DNA from: Bacteroidales bacterium
Lineage (GTDB): Bacteria > Bacteroidota > Bacteroidia > Bacteroidales > UBA7960
Assembly: GCA_003554665.1 (NCBI GenBank)
Contig: PWGY01000162.1
Span: 1 to 9,537, forward strand
Direction: 5' to 3'
Length of the DNA: 9,537 nt
A model generated the notes under the pieces. It was not told where the DNA came from. It did not search any database and saw only the letters and a program-made list of their open reading frames with translations. Below, piece by piece: positions 1 through 6,912 of this stretch. The stretch's first letter is position 1. Every line of letters begins with the position of its first letter. Made by a program: the position numbers and the translations under genes.

Positions 1-445
1 GGGGCCGCTGACCGGTTCCTATGCCCGTGACATTATTGTGAATATTTACGACGGTAAAATGCACCCGGTTGACTCCAATGAGATCTCCTTCAAACTGGCG
101 GGCCGGAATGCCTTCAAGGATGCCTTCAAGAATGCAGGGCCGAAGATCATGGAACCTGTATATGATGTGGAGGTTATGGTGCCTGAGGAAAAAATGGGAG
201 ATGTAATGACCGATCTTCAGGGACGCCGCGCGATCATTATGGGGATGGAAAGTGAGGGTAACTATCAGCGCATCAAGGCGAAGGTGCCATTGGCTGAAAT
301 GAACCGTTATTCAACCACCCTGAGTTCACTGACAAGCGGACGCGCCACGTATGGGATGAAATTTGCAGAATACCAGCAGGTTCCCATGGATGTGCAGGAT
401 CAACTGCTCAAGGCTTATGAAGAAGAGCAAAAAGAAGAAGAATAG
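1..445 (+). CDS. Elongation factor G paralogue (EF-G2 type), C-terminal part
   Basis: This is the last 147 residues of an EF-G-family translation GTPase; the reading frame is open from base 2 and the start lies outside the window. The visible part covers the end of domain IV (GPLTGSYARDI, then HPVDSNEISFKLAG) and the whole of domain V (EPVYDVEVMVPEEKMGDVM, then LQGRRAIIMGM, YSTTLSSLTSGRATY). EF-G moves tRNAs and mRNA through the ribosome after peptide bond formation. The wording of these blocks and the acidic, Lys/Glu-rich tail (EEEQKEEE) resemble, from memory, the second EF-G of Bacteroides rather than the main fusA product of the str operon. No ribosomal protein or tuf gene follows, which agrees with a stand-alone paralogue. 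The G domain is not in the window, so whether it keeps GTPase activity cannot be judged. Family certain; paralogue class likely. Confidence 0.9.
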   Translation, partial: GPLTGSYARDIIVNIYDGKMHPVDSNEISFKLAGRNAFKDAFKNAGPKIMEPVYDVEVMVPEEKMGDVMTDLQGRRAIIMGMESEGNYQRIKAKVPLAEMNRYSTTLSSLTSGRATYGMKFAEYQQVPMDVQDQLLKAYEEEQKEEE

Positions 446-468
446 TCTAAAGGTTATTTTTGATGATG

Positions 469-500
469 AAACCCGGCGTGATTGCATGCCGGGTTTTTTT
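469..500 (+). terminator. Rho-independent terminator after the EF-G gene
   Basis: A perfect 9-bp stem, AAACCCGGC (469-477) with GCCGGGTTT (488-496), encloses a 10-base loop. The T run at 494-500 is partly shared with the stem. It starts 23 bases after the TAG stop of the EF-G gene and separates that gene from the transporter gene downstream. Confidence 0.9.
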
Positions 501-503
501 GTG

Positions 504-537
504 CACACATTTTTCTTTTCCGCACATTTTTCTTTTA
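504..537 (+). repeat. Short tandem duplication, 17-base unit
   Basis: Bases 504-520 and 521-537 are adjacent copies differing at two positions; the core CACATTTTTCTTTT occurs exactly at 506-519 and 523-536. The copies lie between the EF-G terminator and the putative transporter promoter. This looks like a small local duplication; a regulatory role is possible but nothing in the sequence shows one. Confidence 0.7.
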
Positions 538-570
538 GTTGATGTTGATCCGCTGAAAATGTTATTTTTG
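538..570 (+). promoter_or_regulatory. Possible Bacteroidota-type promoter for the AbgT gene
   Basis: TATTTTTG at 563-570 matches the phylum's -7 consensus TAnnTTTG exactly. GTTG at 538-541, a 3-of-4 match to the -33 TTTG element, lies 21 bases upstream. Transcription would begin near 577, giving a leader of about 85 bases before the ATG at 661. The region is AT-rich, so a chance match is possible. Confidence 0.4.
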
Positions 571-660
571 CCTGACTACTGCAACAGGCTGAATCCCGCA
601 GTGTTAGATAGAATCATTCTAAATAATACAGCTGTTCACCAAAACTTAATTTTCAAAATT

Positions 661-2241
661 ATGGCTGAAAAAAACAAAGAGAGCCGGGACGAAAATCGTT
701 CCGGGGAATCAACACAACAAGGGACAGATACCGGTTCAACGGGCTTTCTTCGTTGGATTGAGGATATGGGGAACAAACTGCCCCACCCTTTTTGGATTTT
801 TGTCTGGATCTGTGGAATCATCATTGTCGTAAGCGCCATTACAGCTTTTTTCAAAGTCAGCGCTGTCCACCCCGACGATGGCAGTCTGGTGGAAGCCAGG
901 AATCTGGTCAGCGGGGAGGGCCTGCGGTGGTTTGTGCAGGAAGTGGTGACCAATTTCGCCCATTTTGCACCCTTCGGGCTGGTGCTGGTCATGCTGATGG
1001 GTGTTTCAATTGCTGAGCGCAGTGGTTTGCTGGCAGTGGCTCTTCGCACCATTGCCTTTGCCGTGCCGCGCAAGGTGGTATTGCCGGTGATCTTTATTAT
1101 CGGTGCCTGCGGAAATATCGGCTCGGATGCGGGGGTGGTTATCGTGCCGCCTATTGCTGCACTGATATTTACACAAATGGGGCTTCATCCCATTGCCGGT
1201 CTGGTGGCCGGGTATGCAGGTGCTACTGCCGGATTTACTGCCAATTTTTTCATTGCAGGAACAGACGTGTTGCTGGCCGGGATCAGCACGGAGATCACAT
1301 CGCAGATGCCCGGTGGCATGGAGGTAAGTCCCACAGCCAACTGGTACTTTATGATTGCCTCTACGATATTGCTGGCTTTTGGCGGGGCTTTCATTGCCCG
1401 GCGATATACCATTCCGCGGTGCCAGAAGTTCGAGCTGATTGGAAACTTTGACCACGAAGTGACCGACGGCAAACTGTCTCCCACCGAAAGGCTCGGGCTG
1501 AGGAGAGCCGGCATATCCCTGCTCATCTACATTATCCTGATTGCCCTGCTTGTGGTGCCGGAGGGTGCTCCGTTGCGTGATCAGGAGACCGGCGGGCTTG
1601 TGCCTTCTCCGTTTTTAAGGGGCTTGATTCCGATCTTGTTTTTCTTTTTTGCCATCCCGGGATATTTTTACGGTAAGGCAACCGGTGCCATCAAGCAACC
1701 CAATGATATTCTGAAGCAGATGGAACACGGTATGAAAGAATTATCCGGATATATTGTGCTGATGCTGATTGTGGCCCAGTTTATTAACCTGTTCAGTTGG
1801 TCTAACCTTGATACCATTCTGGCCATAACAGGAGCGGACTTCCTTCAGGCAACCGGCCTTACCGGTCCGACCATGTTTGTGATGTATATGATCCTCGTGG
1901 CCGTGCTCAATATTTTCCTGGGCAGTGGTTCTGCCAAATGGGCCATTTTTGCCCCGATTTTTATCCCTATGCTTGCACAGCTAAATTATAGCCCTGCCTT
2001 TGTGCAGCTGATGTATCGTGTGGGAGATTCCATCACCAACTGTGTGACTCCGTTGTATGTATATTTTCCTCTGTTGTTGGGTTGGATTCATAAGTACAAC
2101 AAAAATATCGGGATCGGAACAATTGTTTCGCTGCTCATTCCGTATGCGATTATCCTGTTCATCATGTGGTTGGTGCTGCTGTTTGTCTGGTATGTACTGA
2201 ACCTCCCGATTGGTGTGGGTGAGTTTATTTTCATGCAGTAA
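661..2241 (+). CDS. AbgT-family transporter
   Basis: A 526-residue inner-membrane transporter of the AbgT family. Known members include E. coli AbgT, which takes up p-aminobenzoyl-glutamate (a folate breakdown product), and MtrF and YdaH, reported to export sulfonamides; the substrate here cannot be told from sequence. Residues 1-40 are hydrophilic and cytoplasmic in character, then many hydrophobic segments follow (about 43-66, 104-124, 141-150, 232-246, 287-300, 330-345, 373-390, 404-420, 490-515). Family signatures are visible: CGNIGSDAGVVIVPP at 150-164, AGFTANFFIAGTD at 190-202, and LGSGSAKWAIFAPIFIPM at 420-437, with VGDSITNCVTPL at 454-465. The ATG at 661 is chosen because the frame's possible upstream start at 460 would add 67 non-homologous residues read through the EF-G terminator, and 526 residues is a normal family length. 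No Shine-Dalgarno is seen. No abgA/abgB-like hydrolase gene lies alongside. Confidence 0.93.
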   Translation: MAEKNKESRDENRSGESTQQGTDTGSTGFLRWIEDMGNKLPHPFWIFVWICGIIIVVSAITAFFKVSAVHPDDGSLVEARNLVSGEGLRWFVQEVVTNFAHFAPFGLVLVMLMGVSIAERSGLLAVALRTIAFAVPRKVVLPVIFIIGACGNIGSDAGVVIVPPIAALIFTQMGLHPIAGLVAGYAGATAGFTANFFIAGTDVLLAGISTEITSQMPGGMEVSPTANWYFMIASTILLAFGGAFIARRYTIPRCQKFELIGNFDHEVTDGKLSPTERLGLRRAGISLLIYIILIALLVVPEGAPLRDQETGGLVPSPFLRGLIPILFFFFAIPGYFYGKATGAIKQPNDILKQMEHGMKELSGYIVLMLIVAQFINLFSWSNLDTILAITGADFLQATGLTGPTMFVMYMILVAVLNIFLGSGSAKWAIFAPIFIPMLAQLNYSPAFVQLMYRVGDSITNCVTPLYVYFPLLLGWIHKYNKNIGIGTIVSLLIPYAIILFIMWLVLLFVWYVLNLPIGVGEFIFMQ

Positions 2242-2257
2242 ATCGCTTTATGCCCCT

Positions 2258-2279
2258 GCAGGGTTGATAAAGACCCTGC
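2258..2279. repeat. Small hairpin just after the transporter gene
   Basis: A 7-bp perfect stem, GCAGGGT (2258-2264) with ACCCTGC (2273-2279), has an 8-base loop. No T run follows on either strand, so it is probably an mRNA 3'-end structure or an accessory to the larger hairpin 12 bases downstream, not a terminator by itself. Confidence 0.5.
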
Positions 2280-2290
2280 CCAAAAGGGGT

Positions 2291-2346
2291 AAAAAACCAG
2301 GGGCTTGAGGATATCTTTTCAGATATTCACAAGCCCCTGGGTTTTT
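2291..2346. terminator. Bidirectional terminator between AbgT and nrdJ genes
   Basis: The arms 2291-2307 and 2330-2346 pair over 17 positions with a single mismatch (A2296/G2341). The core is CCAGGGGCTTG with CAAGCCCCTGG, flanked by A5 on the left and T5 on the right. The 22-base loop contains a further hairpin, ATATCT (2311-2316) with AGATAT (2321-2326), around a TTTC tetraloop. The A and T flanks let it work on both strands, which suits its place between two convergent genes. Confidence 0.88.
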
Positions 2347-2368
2347 ACAGCGGGTTAATCAAGTCTTT

Positions 2369-5032
2369 TTAACCGCATTTGCTTTCGCCGCAGTTTGTGC
2401 AGGTAAGACATCCTTCCTGATAGATCACCGAGTCTTCCTGGTTGCAGTTGTTGCAGATGCGTCCTTTGGCTTTGGTGCCGTCGGGTATGAATCTTTTCAG
2501 GGCGCGTACCACACCGTTTTTCCAGGTGTGCAGTCTGTCGCTGTGCAGACTCAGGTCTTCAATTACATCCACCACAGAGGGGATCGGCATTCCGTGACGC
2601 AGAATCCCGGATATCAGTTTGGCATAATTCCAGTATTCCTTGTGGAATGAACGTGAGAGTCCCTCTATGGTCACCTTGTAGCCATCCCTGTCCAGAAACT
2701 GGAAGTCATAACGTTTTTCCCCTCCCGGGAGTCGGTTTTTAATTACCCAGCCTTTTTCCACGTAAGGTGGCAGGTAAAACCCTTCTGCTTTACCCGTAAA
2801 GATCTCATAGGGCCTGTCATGGAGCAATCCAACTACGGCAAGCCATTTTTCAGAATCGTTATTGAATCTTACCACTTCTGACTCCAGGATCTTTGGCCTT
2901 ACCGGCGCATCTGTTTCCTTGAAGTCGTTTTTATCCTCCTTTTTGTTGTTGACAAGCACACCGGAACGGGATCCGTCGCGGTATACTGTGATCCCTTTGC
3001 ATCCGCTTTGCCATCCTGTCTGATATATTTCTCCCACCAGCTCTTCAGAAACATCTCCGGGTACATTTACTGTCACACTGATGGAGTGATCAACCCATTT
3101 CTGAACGGCTCCCTGCATATGAACCTTTGCCACCCAGTCCACATCATTGGCTGTGGCTTTGTAATAAGGGGAACGCTGAATGACGTCTTTCAGTTCATCT
3201 TCCTTCATGTGTTTTACCTCATCAATGTCATAGTTGTTCAGTATGAGCCAGTCAACAAATTTCTGATGGAAGACATTGTATTCCTCCCAGTGATCGCCCA
3301 CCTCATCCACAAAGTCTACTTTAACATTTTTATCGCCTGGGTTTACCTTTCTTCTGCGTTTATAGGCCACCATAAATACAGGCTCGATGCCTGAAGTTGT
3401 CTGGGTAAGTATTGAAACACTTCCGGTTGGAGCTACGGTCAGCAAAGCTACGTTTCTTCTGCCGTGGGTAAGCATTTCTTCATACAGGTCGGGTTCAGCT
3501 TCTTTCAGTCGCTGAATAAAGGGGTTGTCTGCCTCCCGTTTGCTGTCATAAACAGGAAAAGCACCACGGTCTGCTGCAAGCCTTACCGACGACCGGTAGG
3601 CTGCCAGAGCCAATGTTTTATGAACCTGAACAGAAAAATCGGTTGCCTCAGGTGTTCCGTAACGATAACCCAACGCTGCCAGCATGTCTCCCTCAGCGGT
3701 GATCCCGATACCCGTCCTGCGGCCTTCCACACATTTGTCGCGGATTTTTTGCCAAAGGGTGTACTCCACCCGTTTCACCTCGTCATCTTCCGGGTCTGCA
3801 GAAATCTTATTGAGAATATTGTCAATTTTCTCCAGCTCCAGGTCAATGATATCATCCATGATCCGCTGTGCATAAGCCACATGCTCCCTGAAAAGTTCGA
3901 AGTCAAAGCTGGCTTTGCTGGTAAAGGGGTGCTTAACATATCCGTAAAGATTGATCGCCAGCAGCCGGCAGCTGTCGTAAGGGCACAGCGGTATTTCCCC
4001 GCATGGGTTGGTCGAAACCGTTTTAAAACCCAGATCAGCGTAAGAGTCAGGCACTGATTCATTGATGACGGTATCCCAGAAAAGAATGCCTGGCTCTGCC
4101 GATTTCCAGGCATTGTGTATGATCTTTTTCCACAACTCCCCGGCGTTGATCTCTTTCACATATCTGGGGTTTTCAGAGTCAATGGGGTATTGCTGTACAA
4201 AGGCCTTGTCATCGCGGACCGCCTCCATGAATTCATCCGTGATCTTGACAGACACATTCGCCCCGGTCACTTTCCCCTGCTCCAGTTTTGCATCAATAAA
4301 ACTCTCTGCGTCCGGGTGCTTGACGGAAACTGTGAGCATCAGGGCACCGCGCCGACCATCCTGGGCTACCTCACGGGTTGAATTCGAGTACCTTTCCATG
4401 AAAGGGCCAAGCCCCGTGGATGTAAGCGCGCTGTTTTTGACCGGGCTGCCCTTGGGCCTGATGTGGGAAAGATCGTGCCCGACCCCTCCACGGCGTTTCA
4501 TAAGCTGAACCTGTTCCTCATCCACCTTCATGATTCCTCCGTAAGAATCGGCATCACCACGGTTCCCAATCACAAAACAATTGGACAGGGATCCGATCTG
4601 AAAAGGGTTGCCTATTCCCGCCATGGGGCTACCCTGGGGAACAATGTAGCGAAAATCTTTCAGAAGGCTGAAAATCTTTTCTTCAGGAAGCGGGTTTGGA
4701 TATTTTTTTTCAATGCGGTGGATCTCCCTTGCAATCCGCCGGTGCATATCATCGGGTGTCTGTTCATACAGGTTGCCCTCGGAGTCTTTAAGGGCGTACT
4801 TGCTGACCCATACCCCTGCGGCCAGGCTGTCCCCATCAAAGAATGCGGTGGCCTTTTCCATCACTTTTTCGTAATCGTATTTGGTCAGGGAGGGCCTAAG
4901 CATATCATCTGTTTGCGGCGCATCATCTTCCGGAAGAACCCGCTTGTCCAGCACCTGATCATACAGGTTTTTATCTTCTGTTGTTTGCTGTTTTCCTGGT
5001 TTGGCGTCACTGATGGTTGTCTTGTTGCCCAT
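2369..5032 (-). CDS. nrdJ: Adenosylcobalamin-dependent (class II) ribonucleotide reductase
   Basis: An 887-residue enzyme that reduces ribonucleotides to deoxyribonucleotides, using a radical generated from coenzyme B12, so it works with or without oxygen. The active-site loop NPCGE is at 342-346: by alignment with the Thermotoga maritima enzyme, Cys344 would carry the thiyl radical, with Asn342 and Glu346 at the substrate. Cys152 (SLSNCFV) and Cys355, 11 residues after Cys344, are the expected redox pair. The substrate loop APTGSVS and the family block GIEPVFMVAYKRR follow near residue 550-570. The end of the protein carries CNNC, CLTC, CTNC and a final CGESKCG, a Cys-rich tail fitting the zinc ribbon and thiol-relay tail of this family. 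The start at 5032 (MGNKTT) gives a normal length. No cobalamin riboswitch is seen upstream. It converges with the transporter gene and probably has its own promoter in the 5033-5313 gap. Confidence 0.97.
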   Translation of the reverse strand: MGNKTTISDAKPGKQQTTEDKNLYDQVLDKRVLPEDDAPQTDDMLRPSLTKYDYEKVMEKATAFFDGDSLAAGVWVSKYALKDSEGNLYEQTPDDMHRRIAREIHRIEKKYPNPLPEEKIFSLLKDFRYIVPQGSPMAGIGNPFQIGSLSNCFVIGNRGDADSYGGIMKVDEEQVQLMKRRGGVGHDLSHIRPKGSPVKNSALTSTGLGPFMERYSNSTREVAQDGRRGALMLTVSVKHPDAESFIDAKLEQGKVTGANVSVKITDEFMEAVRDDKAFVQQYPIDSENPRYVKEINAGELWKKIIHNAWKSAEPGILFWDTVINESVPDSYADLGFKTVSTNPCGEIPLCPYDSCRLLAINLYGYVKHPFTSKASFDFELFREHVAYAQRIMDDIIDLELEKIDNILNKISADPEDDEVKRVEYTLWQKIRDKCVEGRRTGIGITAEGDMLAALGYRYGTPEATDFSVQVHKTLALAAYRSSVRLAADRGAFPVYDSKREADNPFIQRLKEAEPDLYEEMLTHGRRNVALLTVAPTGSVSILTQTTSGIEPVFMVAYKRRRKVNPGDKNVKVDFVDEVGDHWEEYNVFHQKFVDWLILNNYDIDEVKHMKEDELKDVIQRSPYYKATANDVDWVAKVHMQGAVQKWVDHSISVTVNVPGDVSEELVGEIYQTGWQSGCKGITVYRDGSRSGVLVNNKKEDKNDFKETDAPVRPKILESEVVRFNNDSEKWLAVVGLLHDRPYEIFTGKAEGFYLPPYVEKGWVIKNRLPGGEKRYDFQFLDRDGYKVTIEGLSRSFHKEYWNYAKLISGILRHGMPIPSVVDVIEDLSLHSDRLHTWKNGVVRALKRFIPDGTKAKGRICNNCNQEDSVIYQEGCLTCTNCGESKCG

Positions 5033-5100
5033 GTTAGTATTTTTTGGTCGTTACGGCATCAGGGGCAGAGACCCCCAGCGCGGTGAAGGAAATATTACGG

Positions 5101-5169
5101 AATAAGCGAAAAAAATCAGGTTGTGACAACGAAGTTAAGAAACAAAAACCTGATTTTTTACCGCTTATT
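5101..5169. terminator. Large inverted repeat in the prfB-nrdJ gap, probable terminator
   Basis: The inner arms 5110-5122 and 5147-5159 pair perfectly over 13 bp (AAAAAATCAGGTT with AACCTGATTTTTT) around a 24-base loop. After one mismatch and a one-base bulge, the outer arms AATAAGCG (5101-5108) and CGCTTATT (5162-5169) add 8 bp. On the minus strand the inner stem ends in a run of seven T, so it can end transcription coming from prfB; the mirror-image T run on the plus strand also allows the opposite direction. The large loop and the outer arms are unusual for a simple terminator. Confidence 0.65.
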
Positions 5170-5182
5170 ATTAACAAAAACG

Positions 5183-5236
5183 GAAAGTTATTAACCAACC
5201 CGGCATAACTGTTTGATACAAAAAGCAATAACTTTC
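5183..5236. repeat. Inverted repeat downstream of prfB
   Basis: GAAAGTTATT (5183-5192) and AATAACTTTC (5227-5236) form a perfect 10-bp inverted repeat separated by 34 bases. Read on the minus strand, the second arm is followed by CGTTTTTG, so a weak terminator is possible; an operator pair is the alternative. It lies between the prfB stop and the larger inverted repeat at 5101-5169. Confidence 0.5.
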
Positions 5237-5313
5237 TTTTGATAAAAAAAGACGATGAGCGAGCTCTTTTACCCTATGGATATCGGTTATTTGTGGTTTT
5301 ATGTGGTGGGTGT

Positions 5314-6397
5314 TCAGGCAAATTCTATGAGGTAGGCCTTGATAAAATCATCGATTTCGCCATCCATCACATTTTGCACATTGGAGGTTTCCACGTTGGT
5401 TCGAAGGTCCTTTACCATCTTATAGGGATGGAACACATAGTTACGAATCTGGGAACCCCATTCTATTTTTTTCTTGCTGTCTTCAATATCGTCAATTTTT
5501 TCCCGCTTCTTTCTCAGTTCAATTTCGTATAACTGTGACTTCAGCATGGTCAGGGCTTTTTCCCTGTTCTGCCCCTGAGACCTTGTTTCCTGGCATTCCA
5601 CCACAAGGCCGCTTGGTGCGTGTCTTACCCGAACGGCACTCTCGATCTTGTTCACATTTTGCCCCCCTGGCCCGCTGGATCTGAAGGTGTCCCAGCTCAG
5701 GTCAGCCGGGTTGATCTCAATCATAATGTTATCATCCACCACCGGGTAAGCGTAAACAGAGGCGAATGAGGTATGTCTTTTGTTGTTGGCGTCAAATGGT
5801 GAAAGTCTGACCAGCCGGTGAACACCACTCTCTCCTTTCAGGTAACCGAAAGCATTGTCGCCATCGAACTCAATGGATGCACTTTTGATCCCGGCGGTTT
5901 CTCCTTCCTGTATATCCAGTACTTTGGTCTTGTACTGATTTCTTTCTCCCCACCGCAGATACATCCGCATGAGCATTTCGGCCCAGTCCTGGCTTTCCGT
6001 GCCACCCGCGCCTGCATTGATGGTTATAATGGCACTCAGGTGGTCCTCTTCTTTGTTGAGCATTTTTTTCAGCTCAAGGTCTTCAAGCAGGGCCATTGTT
6101 TCATTGAACTGGGCATTCAGCTCTTCTTCCGAGCCTTCCCCTTCCTGGAAAAATTCAACGAGCACCTTCAGGTCTGCCGCTTTCCGGCAGGCCTCCTCAT
6201 AGGCCTCAATCCACTTATTGATGCCGCTTATTTTTCTCAGGGTTTGTTCTGCTTTTTTGGGATCATCCCAAAAGTCAGGTGATTCTGTAAGTTTCTGAAG
6301 GTCATTGACCTGGTTTTTCTTCCCGTCAATGTCAAAGAAACCTCCTCAAGGCATCAAGCCTCTTATCGATATCTTTTACGTGTTCGTTATGGGTCAT
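5314..6397 (-). CDS. prfB: Peptide chain release factor 2, with programmed +1 frameshift
   Basis: Release factor 2 recognises UGA and UAA stop codons in the ribosomal A site and triggers release of the finished protein. The gene is read in two frames. Codons 1-21 run from the ATG at 6397 to CTT, followed by an in-frame TGA (6334-6332). Skipping one base there continues at GAC (6333-6331) for 339 more residues, 360 in all, close to the usual 365. The SPF motif that reads the stop codon is at residues 199-201 (RLSPFDANNKRHTS), and the catalytic GGQ is at 244-246 (SSGPGGQNVNKIESAVR). The ATG at 6397 is the only possible start, since an in-frame TAA lies eight codons upstream. It begins 24 bases after the recX stop, so recX and prfB are probably cotranscribed. 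RF2 level should be self-adjusting: when RF2 is scarce the ribosome pauses at TGA and shifts. Confidence 0.97.
6331..6346 (-). promoter_or_regulatory. prfB: prfB programmed +1 frameshift site
   Basis: On the minus strand the order is AGGAGG (6346-6341), TTT, CTT, TGA, C. This is the standard RF2 recoding signal: an internal Shine-Dalgarno three bases ahead of the slippery CTT, then the poor stop context TGAC. The spacing is the same as in E. coli (AGGGGG TAT CTT TGA C). The downstream frame then stays open for 339 codons and carries the release-factor motifs. Confidence 0.95.
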
Positions 6398-6421
6398 TTT
6401 GCTGAAATTTATTTGAAACAG

Positions 6422-6877
6422 TTATTGGGTCAACTCTTTGAGCGATTGCCAGACCAGATCGGGTTCATACCCCTTTTGAATGGCAAAAGCCGCTGCCCTT
6501 TCTTCCGCATTGGTCTGTTTTTTTTCGCGGATGCTCCGGAGCTTTTTTTTCAGAATGGTTCGAAGCGTATCCGAGTATTGCTGAGGGTCTGTTTCAGCCA
6601 AAGCTTTCGTGGCCGACCCTTCATCAATACCCCGTGCCAGTAAACCGGCCCTGATTTTGATTTTGCCCCACTGGTTATTCAGAAACTTTCCCCGCGCATA
6701 CAGCTTGGCAAAACGCAGATCATCCAGAAACCCATCTTCTTCCAGTTGTGTAATGACCTGCTGGCATACATCTTCCCCGGCTCCCATTTGCCGGAGGCGG
6801 GTTTTTACTTCGCTGCTGCACCTTTCGCGGTATGCGCAATATTTCCTGGCCTTTTCTGTATACTTATCCGGGGTCAT
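6422..6877 (-). CDS. recX: RecX family regulatory protein
   Basis: A 151-residue RecX-family protein. RecX binds the RecA filament and limits its growth and activity, so it restrains recombination and the SOS response. The protein shows the expected repeated three-helix pattern: YCAYRERCSSEVKTRL, then EEDGFLDDLRFAKLYARGK at about 46-64, then WGKIKIRAGLLARGI at about 70-84, with a Lys/Arg-rich third repeat. The length fits the short Bacteroidota form. The ATG at 6877 is the first possible start: a TAG lies six codons upstream in frame. It starts 35 bases after the rng stop and ends 24 bases before prfB, so it is probably in the same transcript as both. recA is not in the window; many bacteria have recX beside recA, so this placement is of some note. 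Confidence 0.88.
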   Translation of the reverse strand: MTPDKYTEKARKYCAYRERCSSEVKTRLRQMGAGEDVCQQVITQLEEDGFLDDLRFAKLYARGKFLNNQWGKIKIRAGLLARGIDEGSATKALAETDPQQYSDTLRTILKKKLRSIREKKQTNAEERAAAFAIQKGYEPDLVWQSLKELTQ

Positions 6878-6912
6878 GTATGCCCTGTTTGACTACATCC
6901 ACCTGGCTGTGG

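Noticed and set aside
455..462. A TATTTTTG match to the -7 promoter consensus just after the EF-G gene
   Set aside because: Any transcript from it would enter the terminator at 469-500 at once, and no -33 element is placed for it.
460..660. A 67-codon N-terminal extension of the transporter starting at 460
   Set aside because: It reads through the EF-G terminator and the likely promoter, has no family resemblance, and the ATG at 661 gives a normal AbgT length.
5062..5075. GGGG/CCCC mini-hairpin in the nrdJ leader
   Set aside because: Only four pairs with a six-base loop and no T run; too weak to call a feature.
4463..5086. A 207-codon plus-strand ORF antisense to nrdJ
   Set aside because: It lies almost wholly inside the well-supported nrdJ gene and looks like a shadow of its codon pattern; the same holds for the other long antisense frames in nrdJ, prfB and rng.
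5034..5228. A 64-codon minus-strand ORF between prfB and nrdJ
   Set aside because: It runs through both arms of the large inverted repeat, has no recognisable motif, and overlaps likely regulatory sequence.
5314..6165. A 283-residue release factor starting at an internal ATG
   Set aside because: The true gene starts at 6397 and is joined by the +1 frameshift at 6331-6337; the in-frame coding continues upstream of 6165 without a stop as far as the shift site.
6893..6898. A minimal ATG-TAG start-stop behind an AGGTGG between rng and recX
   Set aside because: Such start-stop pairs can regulate translation, but six bases of match in a 35-base gap is easily chance and Shine-Dalgarno use is low in this phylum.
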